Positions 16,617 to 26,200 of a stretch of 64,000 bases of DNA are shown one piece after another. This DNA comes from Streptomyces musisoli (lineage in GTDB: Bacteria > Actinomycetota > Actinomycetes > Streptomycetales > Streptomycetaceae), in NCBI RefSeq assembly GCF_016741855.1, contig NZ_JAERRH010000006.1, positions 124,001 through 188,000 on the forward strand, written 5' to 3'. Below the pieces are notes generated by a model. The model ran no database searches. It saw only the letters and a program-made list of their open reading frames with translations, and was not told the DNA's origin. Position numbers and translations under genes: made by a program. Positions within the stretch are counted from its first letter, which is position 1; each line of letters opens with the position of its first letter.

Positions 16617-17836
16617 CCCGTGTCACCGGTCCCCCGCCCCCGCACCCCCTCGTCCCGTCACGAGCAGCGGCCGTGCACCGCGGCCGCGAGGCCGTCCACG
16701 GCACGGCCGTAGCCCGATCGGCCGCCCTCGCCCTGCTGCTGGCGGCAACCGCCCTCGCGGGCTGTGAACGCGGCTCGTCGCACCCTCCCGAGGTCTCCGC
16801 CACGGGACCGAGCGGCTGCCCCGCGGCCCAGGCCGAGGCCCAGGCCGCCGTCACCCGGGCGGAGCGGACCGACGTCCCCTGGAACGGACCGGCCGGCGGT
16901 CCCCCGGCGGTGCCGGGCAGGACGATCGTCTACGTCGCGCAGACCATGACCAACCCCGGGGTCGCAGGCGTCGCACAGGGCGTACGGGAGGCCGCGAGGG
17001 TCATCGGCTGGAAGGTCCGGGTGATCGACGGCGAGGGCACCCCCGCCGGCATCCAGGCGGCGCTGAGCCAGGCCGTGACCCTCAGGCCCTCGGGCATCGT
17101 CATCGGCGGCTTCGACCCCGCCTCCACCTCACAGCAGGTCGCCCGCGCCGCCGCGGCGGGCATCCCGCTCATCGGCTGGCACGCCGTCGCGTCCCCCGGC
17201 CCCAGCACGAGCCCCCGGCTCTTCACCAACGTCACCACCGACGTCGGCGACGTCGCCGCGATCAGCGCGCAGTGGGTCATCGCACGCTCCCACGGCGACG
17301 CCGGGGTCGTCCTCTTCACCGACGCCTCGATCCCCTTCGCCAAGCACAAGTCCGAACTGATCGACAAGGGGCTGGCCGCCTGTCCGGGCGTGCGGCTGCT
17401 GGCGTACGAGAACATTCCGATCCCGGACGCGAGCAGCCGTACCCCCCGGGACGTCTCCGTCCTCCTCGCCCGGTTCGGGAGCCGGTGGACGTACTCCGTG
17501 GCGATCAACGACCTGTACTTCGCCGACGCGGCCCCCGCCTTCCGCGCGGCCGGGAAGGCCGGGACCGGCCCGCCGTTCAACATCGGCGCGGGTGACGGCG
17601 ACCCGTCCGCCTTCCAGCGCGTCAACGGCGGCCAGTACCAGGCGGCCACCGTCCCCGAACCGCTGACACTCCAGGGCTGGCAGATCCTAGACGAGTTCAA
17701 CCGCGCCTTCTCCGGCCGCCCGGCCAGCGGCTATGTGGCACCGGTCCACATCGCCACGGCCGACAACAGCGAAGGGGCCACGGCCTGGAACCCGTCGGGC
17801 TTCCGGAAGGGGTACCGGGAGATCTGGGGCAGGTGA
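16613..17836 (+). CDS. Sugar-type ABC substrate-binding lipoprotein
   Basis: A 407-aa lipoprotein. A Pro- and Arg-rich N-terminus precedes the hydrophobic segment and lipobox LAGC (Cys51), so the mature protein should be anchored outside the membrane. The rest is an RbsB-like periplasmic-binding fold: IVYVAQTMTNPGVAGVAQGV at the start of lobe 1, then INDLYFAD and NIGAGDGDPSAF. The ligand is not identifiable. The closest members bind sugars, polyols or autoinducers. The long pre-lipobox region (50 residues) raises the possibility of a start slightly downstream, but the coupled ATGA makes 16613 the best choice. Confidence 0.9.
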   Translation: MTRVTGPPPPHPLVPSRAAAVHRGREAVHGTAVARSAALALLLAATALAGCERGSSHPPEVSATGPSGCPAAQAEAQAAVTRAERTDVPWNGPAGGPPAVPGRTIVYVAQTMTNPGVAGVAQGVREAARVIGWKVRVIDGEGTPAGIQAALSQAVTLRPSGIVIGGFDPASTSQQVARAAAAGIPLIGWHAVASPGPSTSPRLFTNVTTDVGDVAAISAQWVIARSHGDAGVVLFTDASIPFAKHKSELIDKGLAACPGVRLLAYENIPIPDASSRTPRDVSVLLARFGSRWTYSVAINDLYFADAAPAFRAAGKAGTGPPFNIGAGDGDPSAFQRVNGGQYQAATVPEPLTLQGWQILDEFNRAFSGRPASGYVAPVHIATADNSEGATAWNPSGFRKGYREIWGR

Positions 17837-17896
17837 CCGACGCGGCCGGCGCGGCGGCCGGCAGGAGCGGCCCGCCCGGACCACCGCTGCGTCGCC

Positions 17897-17950
17897 GGTG
17901 GCCCGGGACTCCTCGGTGGCCCGGGTCTCCTCGGTGCCCCGGGTCTCCTT
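17897..17950 (+). repeat. Three tandem 18-bp repeats
   Basis: Three units close to ggtggcccgggtctcctc occupy 17897-17914, 17915-17932 and 17933-17950 with one to two substitutions. Related caggtctccttcg words continue to about 18030. They lie between the convergent stops of the lipoprotein gene and the heme-enzyme gene. Confidence 0.75.
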
Positions 17951-18011
17951 CGGCGCGCTCCGTCACCATGCCGCAGGTCTCCTTCGCCGCGCTCCGCCGC
18001 GGGTGCCTGCC

Positions 18012-19865
18012 TCAGGTCTCCTTCGGCGCGGCGTTGTGCCACGGAACGAAGGCGTTGGTCAGCCCGGACAGCGACGTGCGCAGCGCGGGGTGGTGCCGCA
18101 GCAGGACGGTGACCATGCTGTTGTCGTCGATCCAGGCCATACCGGCCTTGGAGTAGACCTCGGGGGTGTAGTGGGTGGTGAAGAACCGGTCGCTGTTCAG
18201 CCGGCGCGACGCCATGAGGATGAAGATGCGGAACGCCGTGTCGCTGAAGGCGAACCCGCGCGGCAGCTTCTCCGCGTACAGCCCGACCATCAGGTCCACC
18301 TTCTCGATGTCGCCGTCGTAGAGCCGCTCGATCCGCTCGGCCCACGCCGGGTCGTGCGCCAGCTCCGTGAAGCTCTCGGCGGGCTTGAGCCGCAGCAGCC
18401 GCCGGAACTCGTTGTAGCGCGGCACGCCCAGTTCACGGGAGCGCAGGATGTCGGTGGCGGCGAGGTCCTGGAGGTGCCCGTCCGGCCGCTCGAACTCCTG
18501 GAGGAACCGGGGGAAATTGTGCAGGGTGACCAGTCCGGGGTGCAGGGTGCCGAAGCTGTAGAGCAGGTCGGCCATCTCCGTCGTCTCCAGGAACTTCAGC
18601 GCTCCGGGGCCGGAGATGTCGCGCAGGGTGCAGTGGCGCAGGGTCGTGTCGTCGGCGACCGCACGCAGGTGCCAGTCGTCGCGGATCAGCGGGTGCATGC
18701 GGTACACCGCCACGAACTCCTCGGTGAGGGCGTACGGGACGCCGTAGTGGTCCGTCTCGCCGCCGGGGATGCCGCTGACGACCTCGCTGTCGCTGATGCG
18801 CCCGAACAGGTTGTGGACGCGCTCGCCCGCGATGCCCCACCAGTTGGCGCGCAGTGCCTTGACGGTGGTGGGATGGCTGATGACGGCCGGTGTCCACTCC
18901 ACGGTGTGGATCTTCGCGAGGAGCGCGGAGTTGACGAGCCGGGCGCGCTGGAACAGCTCCTCGTCGTTCCAGGACGGGTAGGCGCCGTGCAGGTGGTCGC
19001 AGATCGCGTTGTGCTCCCGGGTGAACAGGTCCTGCATCATGGCGAGGCCCAGCCAGAAGCCGGGAACGCGGGTGGGGTCCTGGGAGGCGTCGGCCGGCAC
19101 GGGTGCCTGCTCGTCGTCCCACAGGTGCAGCCTGCCCAGTGCTCCGGTGCGCAGCTGGTGCTGTTCGGCCTCGTTCTTCCCGTAGATCTGGGAGGCGTCC
19201 CACCAGTGGGAGGACACGTTGACGCGGGTGTCGGGCGTACCGGCGGGTGCCTGGGGGTCACGGGTGGGGTCGTCCGGGGTCCGCATGATCCTCATGGGGG
19301 GTTCGGGCCACGGGTCGTCGTCCAGCAGGGGAACCTCCCAGGGGCGGTCCGCGGGGCTCGTGCCGTGGCTGAACCAGTCACGGATCATGAACTGGAGCCA
19401 GGCCGCGACCAGGGAGTTCACGGATTCGGCCGGGACCAGCTCGTCGCGGGTGAGCAGGGCGCGGCTGACCTCGCGCGGACTGGGCGCGGACAGCACGTCC
19501 GCGGGTGCGGCAGGGGCGATGGCCTCCAGCGGGATGTTCCGGCCGAAGCGGGTGCCGGCCATGCCCATGCGCGGCTCGCCGAGGTCGTTGTGGCTGCCGT
19601 CGGCGGTCCGGTTGACCTGATGGCTCGCGGACGGGGGCGCGGGTTCGGGCTCGTCGACCGCGGGCAGCCGGCCGGTGTCGTGCAGGTTCTCCTGCCGGAG
19701 CCGGACCCGCAGCCCGAAGAGCGTCAGCAGGCCCGCCGGCACGGGCAGTCTGTCCCAGCCGATGCGGCGGTCGACGTACTGGGCGGCGCCGGTGATGATC
19801 CGCCAGGGGAACGACGTGCGGTATCCGGCCGGGGAGCGCCGTGGGGCGCGTCGGTGCGTGCTCAT
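18012..19865 (-). CDS. Heme peroxidase-superfamily protein resembling fatty-acid alpha-dioxygenases
   Basis: A 617-aa protein of the animal heme-peroxidase/cyclooxygenase superfamily. Its length and motifs track plant pathogen-inducible alpha-dioxygenases, which insert O2 at C2 of fatty acids. These are WLQFMIRDWFSHG (156-168), SQIYGKNE, FTREHNAICDHL, ARLVNSALLAKIHTVEWTP, VYRMHPLIRD with the presumed proximal His391, DGDIEKVDLMVGLYAEK and FRIFILMASRRL. The segment that should carry the distal heme His-Asp pair reads Arg162-Asp163 here (CGT codon at 19380-19382), so classic turnover may be altered. No signal peptide is evident. It is the last gene of a three-gene minus-strand operon with a GMC oxidoreductase and a small membrane protein. 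Confidence 0.82.
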   Translation of the reverse strand: MSTHRRAPRRSPAGYRTSFPWRIITGAAQYVDRRIGWDRLPVPAGLLTLFGLRVRLRQENLHDTGRLPAVDEPEPAPPSASHQVNRTADGSHNDLGEPRMGMAGTRFGRNIPLEAIAPAAPADVLSAPSPREVSRALLTRDELVPAESVNSLVAAWLQFMIRDWFSHGTSPADRPWEVPLLDDDPWPEPPMRIMRTPDDPTRDPQAPAGTPDTRVNVSSHWWDASQIYGKNEAEQHQLRTGALGRLHLWDDEQAPVPADASQDPTRVPGFWLGLAMMQDLFTREHNAICDHLHGAYPSWNDEELFQRARLVNSALLAKIHTVEWTPAVISHPTTVKALRANWWGIAGERVHNLFGRISDSEVVSGIPGGETDHYGVPYALTEEFVAVYRMHPLIRDDWHLRAVADDTTLRHCTLRDISGPGALKFLETTEMADLLYSFGTLHPGLVTLHNFPRFLQEFERPDGHLQDLAATDILRSRELGVPRYNEFRRLLRLKPAESFTELAHDPAWAERIERLYDGDIEKVDLMVGLYAEKLPRGFAFSDTAFRIFILMASRRLNSDRFFTTHYTPEVYSKAGMAWIDDNSMVTVLLRHHPALRTSLSGLTNAFVPWHNAAPKET

Positions 19866-19904
19866 CGCGATACTCCTTGGGTGGCTCCTGATCGTTGTGC
19901 TCAG

Positions 19905-19990
19905 GGACGGGACGGGGGCGGGGGGCGGGGACGGGGGCGGGGGTTCGGGGACGGGACGGGGGCGGGGACCGGGTGGTTCGGTCGCTGGGG
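19905..19990. repeat. G-rich low-complexity spacer
   Basis: Repeats built on ggggacggg and gggggcggggac words fill the gap between the GMC and heme-enzyme genes. Runs of three to six G recur every few bases. In the minus-strand transcript this is C-rich. Confidence 0.7.
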
Positions 19991-20009
19991 CCGGGAGGCG
20001 GTGGCGCGG

Positions 20010-21920
20010 TCAGGCGCGGGTGGCGTCGTGGAGGATCACGTCGCTCGCCTTCTCGCTGATCATGTAGATGGGGGCGGCGACGAAGAAGCCGGGAATGCGG
20101 GGGAAGACAGAGGCGTCGACGATCCGCAGACGGTCCACCCCGCGCACCCGGAACGCGCTGTCGACCACCGCGGAAGGGTCATCGGCACGTCCCATCCGGC
20201 AGGTGCACGACGCATGGTGGCCCCAGGCCTCGTCCTGGACGAAGCGGCGGACGGCGTCGCGGCCCTCGGTCTCTTCGCCGGGCCACAGTTCCTTGAGGAC
20301 CACGGCGTCGGCCCTGTGGTTCATGCGGCGGACGAACTCCACGGCGTCGGCCATCGCTTCGAGGTCCAGGCCCTCCTTGTCCGTGCCCTCGGTGAAGTAG
20401 TGGAAGTCGACCAGGGGGGTGTCGCGCGGGTCCGCCGATCTCAGCCGGACCCGGCCTCCCGTGTTGTGGGTGCGGCTCTTGAGGATGGCCCAGGTGAAGC
20501 GGTCCTTGTGGCGGGTCAGGTCGAGGGAGTAGCCGGGGCGGTAGCCCCGGAAGTCGAAAGGACCGCCGAAGATGAACAGATCTGGGGCGGCCAGGTCCGG
20601 GCGGGACTTGCGGGTGATGCCGAGGACGGCCCCGTTGGTGGTGTAGAGGCCCTTGCCGTCCTGCCACGCCCGGTAGCAGCGGTCCGGTGCGGTCCCGGGC
20701 CCGGGAGCGTGGAAGTCGCAGTCCCCGAGGAGCGGGAACGCGCGGCGCATCTGGCTGACCACACCGACTTCGTAGCGGTCCTGGAGATGCGTGCCCACCC
20801 CGTACAGGCCGACCCGCACGGGGATGCCGTGCCGTCCCAGTTCCTCCGGTGGCCCGATACCCGAGAGCATCAGCAGCTGAGGAGTGTTGAAGGCGCCGGC
20901 GGCCAGGATCACCTCGCGGGAGGCGAGGGCCCGGCGCGGCACCGCCGGCGCCGGGTCCGGCCGCGCGCCGGGATCGGCCCGGTAGGCGTGCGCCTCGTCC
21001 AGGTACTCGACGCCGGTCGCCGCGTTGCCCTCGTCCAGCAGGATCCGGGCGGCCAGCGCGTGCGTACGGACCACCAGGTGATCGGGGTGGTCGCGGCGCA
21101 CGGCCCGGACGCGTTCGCGTACCGCGCTGCGGCGGCCGAGGGCCGTGGAGAGGGGGATCTGCCACAGTCCTTGCAGCGCCCGGGTCTGTACCCGCCAGTC
21201 GTTGGGGTCGACGAAGGAGCCGAATCCCTCGAGGGGGGACAGCGGCCGGTCGAGGAAGCCGGCGAGCGTGTCCTCCGCGGCGGAGACGATGACCTTGAGC
21301 AACTCGGCGTCCTGTACGACGAGTCGGGGGTCGGCCAGCGCGGTGGGCAGCCAGCCGTCGAACCCGTGCCGGGCGTCGTTGCGGTACCGGGCCGCCACGA
21401 CGGGCAGGTTGCGGAGCAGCGCGGCCAGGAGCGGATTGCCGGGCAACTGCTTGGGCCGGGGCCGGTAGGTGCAGCGCTCCAGCCGCTCGAAGTACCGGCG
21501 CATGGCCGTGCTGTGCCAGCCGGCGTCGCCGGTCTCCGCCGCGATGGCGTCCCAGTCGTCGTTGTACGGATAGACGGTGATCAGCGCGTGGTGCGCGGTG
21601 CAGCCGCCGATCGCGCCGGCGCGCGGGTAGAGGACGCCCTCGCCCGGTACGAACTTGGTGTCGCGCCGTTGCTGCCGCTCGTCGCCGTAGTGCCGTACGA
21701 AGTAGTTCCAGCACTGCGCGGGGTCCTCGGAGGCGTCGGCGTGGAAGGCGGGCACCAGGTAGTTGTCGTCGTCCTCGGCGCCGCCGGCGTCCAGGAGCAG
21801 GGTGCGCATGCCCGCGGCGGCGAGGTTGGCCGCCAGCGGCCCGCCACCGGCGCCGGCACCGACGACGATGTAGTCGAAGCCCGTCTCGGTGGGCACAGCG
21901 GCCCCGGCCTCGGACGTCAC
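20010..21920 (-). CDS. GMC-family FAD-dependent oxidoreductase
   Basis: A 636-aa flavoprotein. The FAD-binding GxGxxG is in IVVGAGAGGGPLA near residue 19, followed by the dinucleotide-domain acidic end LLLDAGG. The mid-region GMC signature is REVILAAGAFNTPQLL with GIGPPEEL. The C-terminal active-site block is HHASCTCRMG, then FRVRGVDRLRIVDASVFP. GMC enzymes oxidise alcohols, sterols or related substrates with O2 or another acceptor; the substrate here is unknown. The GTG start at 21918-21920 overlaps the TGA of the upstream membrane-protein gene (GTGA), so the two are coupled. The heme enzyme follows after 144 bp, which suggests a joint lipid-oxidation role. Confidence 0.9.
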   Translation of the reverse strand: MTSEAGAAVPTETGFDYIVVGAGAGGGPLAANLAAAGMRTLLLDAGGAEDDDNYLVPAFHADASEDPAQCWNYFVRHYGDERQQRRDTKFVPGEGVLYPRAGAIGGCTAHHALITVYPYNDDWDAIAAETGDAGWHSTAMRRYFERLERCTYRPRPKQLPGNPLLAALLRNLPVVAARYRNDARHGFDGWLPTALADPRLVVQDAELLKVIVSAAEDTLAGFLDRPLSPLEGFGSFVDPNDWRVQTRALQGLWQIPLSTALGRRSAVRERVRAVRRDHPDHLVVRTHALAARILLDEGNAATGVEYLDEAHAYRADPGARPDPAPAVPRRALASREVILAAGAFNTPQLLMLSGIGPPEELGRHGIPVRVGLYGVGTHLQDRYEVGVVSQMRRAFPLLGDCDFHAPGPGTAPDRCYRAWQDGKGLYTTNGAVLGITRKSRPDLAAPDLFIFGGPFDFRGYRPGYSLDLTRHKDRFTWAILKSRTHNTGGRVRLRSADPRDTPLVDFHYFTEGTDKEGLDLEAMADAVEFVRRMNHRADAVVLKELWPGEETEGRDAVRRFVQDEAWGHHASCTCRMGRADDPSAVVDSAFRVRGVDRLRIVDASVFPRIPGFFVAAPIYMISEKASDVILHDATRA

Positions 21921-22330
21921 GTCCGTCTCCCCTTCGGGGAGTTGGCGAGCGAGGCGGTGGCGCTGACGGCCAGGGCGGTGTTCACGGCCGAGATGAGGGT
22001 GGTCAGTACCGCGGTGTGTGGCGGGACGCGCGCATGGAGGCCGAGCATGGCCGCTGTCGCGGTGTCACTGGCGTGGATCAGGATTCCGTCGCGGAGGTCG
22101 TCGCGCAGCCGTTCGCCGCTGTGGGTCAGCAGATCGAGGCCGAGCAGGATCGTGCGGATGCCGAAGAGGCGGAAGGCGTAGACCGCGGCCGGGCTGGGCG
22201 GGTCGCGGTCGGGGTCGAACCGCCGGATGAGCAGCTCCGGTGCCAGCAGACCGGCGGCTCCGTTGAACAGTCTGATGCCGGCGAGGAGGTATGCCGGGAC
22301 AGGGCGGCTGGAGGCAGGGGCCGTGGCCAT
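21917..22330 (-). CDS. Small integral membrane protein, first gene of the oxidoreductase operon
   Basis: A 137-aa protein with about three to four hydrophobic segments (YLLAGIRLFNGAAGLL, YAFRLFGIRTILLGLDLL, AVLTTLISAVNTALAVSATA). I do not recognise a named family with confidence. ATG 22330 has AGGAG 6-7 nt upstream, and its stop overlaps the GMC start by 4 nt. The tight coupling suggests it assists or anchors the oxidoreductase pair at the membrane. Confidence 0.75.
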   Translation of the reverse strand: MATAPASSRPVPAYLLAGIRLFNGAAGLLAPELLIRRFDPDRDPPSPAAVYAFRLFGIRTILLGLDLLTHSGERLRDDLRDGILIHASDTATAAMLGLHARVPPHTAVLTTLISAVNTALAVSATASLANSPKGRRT

Positions 22331-22838
22331 GACGTCTCCTGGGAGTCTGGTGGTTCTCGCGATGACGGGACCGCCCGCTGAACCCCACGGCAAGGGAGAG
22401 GAACACCCTGGACGCACTCTTGATGACCACGCTAGGGGACCGGCTGCCCCACTGCATCTCGAGGAAACCGACGCAAGTTGAATCCGCAATGGTCGAAGAG
22501 GCACGTAATCGGACCCGCCGGTGACGGCCCCGCTCGGTGTGACCGAAAACCGCACATCGCGGAGGACGGCCATGAGAGACGGACGAGACCTTCCGGCGTC
22601 CCGGCCACGGCGTTCCGGCCACCGGGCAGCCCGGTCGGCAGACCGCGCAACGCCCTCACCGCACCTTGTTCAGGCGGCAACATTGCAGGTCCGGAGCACT
22701 TCGCGGCCGATTCGAGGGCCGTCACGCACACCACATGACGCGTCCGCCCCGACAGTTTGCCGCAATCCCCTCCGGGCGGGCGGTGCCCTGGCTAAGCTCA
22801 CGCAGGCTGATGCACTGTCACTGATCTGGGGGCGGGGA
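22331..22838. other. Divergent intergenic region, oxidoreductase operon / EACC1-caspase operon
   Basis: About 510 bp separating two divergent operons. It is AT-richer at 22465-22510 (caagttgaatccgcaatgg) and around 22755-22800. Promoters for both operons should lie here, but no well-spaced -35/-10 pair was clear. The long plus-strand frame that enters from 22521 has no ribosome site or domain character before the ATG at 22839. Confidence 0.45.
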
Positions 22839-23210
22839 ATGAGGCTGCGCATCCTGGCGGACGGCGACGAGGAAGCACTCGTGGATCTTCGGTCGTGGCT
22901 GTCGGCCGACCCGGGTGCGGCCCGGTTGCCGGTCGCCACGGTCACGGGCCGTGGACCGACGATGGGCGTGCTGGAGGCCCTCGACATCGTCCTGGGCAAT
23001 GCGGTGGACGTGGCCGACTTCGTGCTGGCCTATGTCGCCTGGCGCTCCGTCAGGCAGGACGAGCGGCCCGCACCGGCCGACGGCGAAGCGGGCGGGCAGC
23101 GCCTGGTGCACGGGGACAGCACCGTGGACATCGGCCACCTCACCCCTGCGGAACTGGGAGACCTGCTGCGCCGCCTGAACGACTCCGGCACCGCGGGAGC
23201 GGACGAGTGA
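22839..23210 (+). CDS. Effector-associated constant component EACC1-like adaptor
   Basis: A 123-aa protein with the pattern of EACC1, a small adaptor described computationally in actinobacterial conflict systems. An early RILADGDEEALVDLRSWLS strand-helix unit is followed by a Leu/Val helix (GVLEALDIVLGNAVDVADFV), a W-R-S segment and an acidic tail with VDIGHLTPAELGDLLRRLN. ATG 22839 follows ggcgggga. Its TGA overlaps the GTG of the caspase gene (GTGA at 23207-23210), so the two are made together. EACC1 is thought to couple sensing to a protease effector. The identification rests on fold pattern plus this invariant neighbour. Confidence 0.8.
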   Translation: MRLRILADGDEEALVDLRSWLSADPGAARLPVATVTGRGPTMGVLEALDIVLGNAVDVADFVLAYVAWRSVRQDERPAPADGEAGGQRLVHGDSTVDIGHLTPAELGDLLRRLNDSGTAGADE

Positions 23211-26200
23211 CCTCGGACGCCGGCCGGTCGCGGGCCGTCCTCTTCGGCGTCCACGACTTCCGCGAACTGCCCCGGCTGGACGGCGTCCGGCACAACATCC
23301 CCGCCCTGCTGGAGCTGCTCACCAGCGATGCCGTCGGTGGGCTGGCGGAGCAGGACTGCGGCGTCGTACCCCACGACGGGACGCAGCAGCAGATGCTGGA
23401 CGCGCTGCACGACGCCACGGAGGCGGCAACCGATCTGCTGCTCGTCTACTACGCGGGACACGGCCATTTCGGTGGCCGGGACCGGTCGTTCCTCCTCGCC
23501 ACCAGGGAATCCAGCGGACAGCGCCCCTACCACTCCGTCAAGTACAGCGACATCCGCGACCTCGTCTCCGGCTGTGCCGCACAGCGCAAGGTCGTCATCA
23601 TCGACTGCTGCTTCAGCGGCCGGGCGCTGTCCATGTCGGACGAGCAGACCCCGACGCAGCTCGACACGGAGATCACCGGTGCCTGCGTCCTGACCTCGGC
23701 CGCCGAGACGGAACGCTCGCTGTGCCTGCCGGACGGAAGCATCTTCAGCCTGGAGCTGATCAAGCTGCTGAGTGAGGGGCTCAGCGGCGAGCTGACCGCA
23801 GGACGCCGGGGTGAACATCTCCCCCATCTCACCATGGTCGACGTCTTCAACACCCTGCACACCCGACTGCTCGGCAGGACCGTCGACGGCCTCCGGGTCC
23901 CCCAGCCCAGGATGAGCACCCGCGACCAGGGGCACCAGATCGTGCTCGCCCGGAACCGGGCGTACACCGGACCGCCGGCGCATCTCGCGGAGAGCGGCGC
24001 GCCATCGCCCGCCGAGGAACATGCATGGGTGGCCGCGACACGCGACCACCCGCTGTGGAACTACGTCACCGACGAACGCGGGCTGCCCCTGCTGCGCGAG
24101 ACCGCCACCGCGCTCGTCGCCCGGGCGGCCGTCGCGACGGCACAGGACGGCATGGCGCTGAACGACGACCCATGGCACTCCCCGTCCTTCCCCGACAGGG
24201 TGGCCGAGTGGACCGACAGCCTGCTGCTCGACAGCAGCCTCCGTCCCGAGGAACTGGCGCTCACCGCCGCCGAGGTGTTCCTCCTCGTCACCCATCCCTA
24301 CCTGCACGCCACCTTCTGGATGCAGAACGCCCACCGCTACAGCTCGTTCGCGCCGACGCAGCTCGCCGAGGCCCCGAGCACCGCGCCCGCCCGGCGGAGT
24401 TACGAGGTCTTCCTGCGCAACCACCCCCGCCTGGTGCGACGCGCTCTGCGGAACGACTCCCACGAGGCCGCGCGGGCCATCGGCTGGTGGCTGTTCCACC
24501 GCTGGCTCGTCCTGGAGCCGAGGCTCTACGACCCCGCAGCCGCCGAGACCCTGCTCGACCGCCTCGCCGTTCCCCTGGGGGACCGCTCCCCCAGGGAGAG
24601 GAGGCTCGTGGAGGACGTGCTGGACCCGCCGCTGATGTCCCAGTTGCTGCGCGCGCCCCAGCTCCCGGGACGGCCGGAGGGCGCCGGCGCGATGCCCCGC
24701 AGTGTGGGTATGGCCGAGACCGCACAACGGGTCAGGGCGCACCAGCTCGCGGAACTGCTGCGCATGGCCCACCTCTTCGCGATCGACCCGATCACCCTGC
24801 CGGAAGTGCTGGTGGACCACGTCGGCATCGGCTACGCCGTCGATCTCGGGGGCCTGCACAGCACGCTCGACCGCTTCCGGTGGGAGGCGAACGGGCGGGC
24901 CCGGGTGCTGAGAGCGACGTGCGACCATCTCGCCGTCGACCTCGGCCTGCGTCAGCATGCCGCAGCGATCGACGTGCTGCTGGCCCGGATCGACATCAGC
25001 AGCGGCGAGGGAGAACGGCCGCCTCTGCTGCGCAACCTGCCCCTGCACGCCACCGCCGAGCAGGTGACCCCCGCGGCCGACGCCGGCGGCCGCCGCGCGT
25101 ACGAGTCGACCGAGCTGCGCTTCAGGCTGGCCGACGACCGCATCCAGGAACTGCTGATGGGTGAGCAGCTCTACGGAGATCCCGCGCTCGCCATCCGGGA
25201 GCTGTACCAGAACGCCCTCGACGCGTGCCGTTACCGCGAAGCCCGTACCCGGTACCTGAGCGCCACGCGCGGCCGGCGCATGCCGTACGAGGGCACGATC
25301 GCCTTCAGTCAGGGCGTCGACGAGGAAGGCCCGTATCTGGAGTGCCGTGACAACGGCATCGGCATGGGGGAAGTGGAACTCCGGGACGTCTTCTCGCATG
25401 CGGGCATGAGTTTCGCGGACCTGCCGGAGTACATCGAGGAGAAGGCCCGCTGGGACGAGTACGGCATCTCCATGCACCCCAACAGCCAGTTCGGCGTCGG
25501 GGTGCTCAGCTACTTCATGCTGGCGGACGACATCACCGTCACCACCTGCCGTCTCACCCCCGACGGCCTGCCGGGCGAGCATCTGCGCATCGATATCGCC
25601 GGCCCCGGCTCCCTGTTCCGCATCCAGCGCCTGGAACGCAGTCCCGACGCCTACACCAGCGTGCGCCTGCGGCTCCGCTCGGCCGACGTGTCCTCCTGCG
25701 TCGACGTGCTGCGCCGCATCCTGTGGATCTCCCCGTACGCCGTCACGGCGGGCGACGACCGGGGCGAGACCCAGAGCTGGGCGGCGAACGTCCTCGGCGA
25801 CCGTGCGCCGCTGGGCACTTCCGACCCGCACAAGCCGGACGCCGTGCGCGCGGAGGACACCGTCGCGGTGGCGACTTCGACGCCCGCGGTGTGGTGGTGC
25901 AGCACCGGTGGCGCCGTACTGGCCGACGGACTGTGGGCCGGACAGCGCCGTTTCGGTGCCGTGGTGAATCTGTCGGGCAGGCACACCCCGCGCCTGACCG
26001 TGGACCGGCGGCGGATCATCGACGTGGACACCGCCGAGGTCGAGCGGCTGATGCGCCAGGAGATCCCCCGTCTGCTCGCCGCCGGGGACACCGTCTTCCG
26101 GCACGACTGGCTGGCGCACGTGCTCGAAGAGAGCCCGGGCCTCGCCGACGAGATCTTCGCCGAAGCGGTGCGTTCCGGGTTCACACCGTGGCGGATCGCG

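Noticed and set aside
17733..22181. 1,482-aa plus-strand ORF opposite the heme and GMC genes
   Set aside because: Val/Gly/Arg-rich shadow frame without motifs, covering two clearly coding minus-strand genes.
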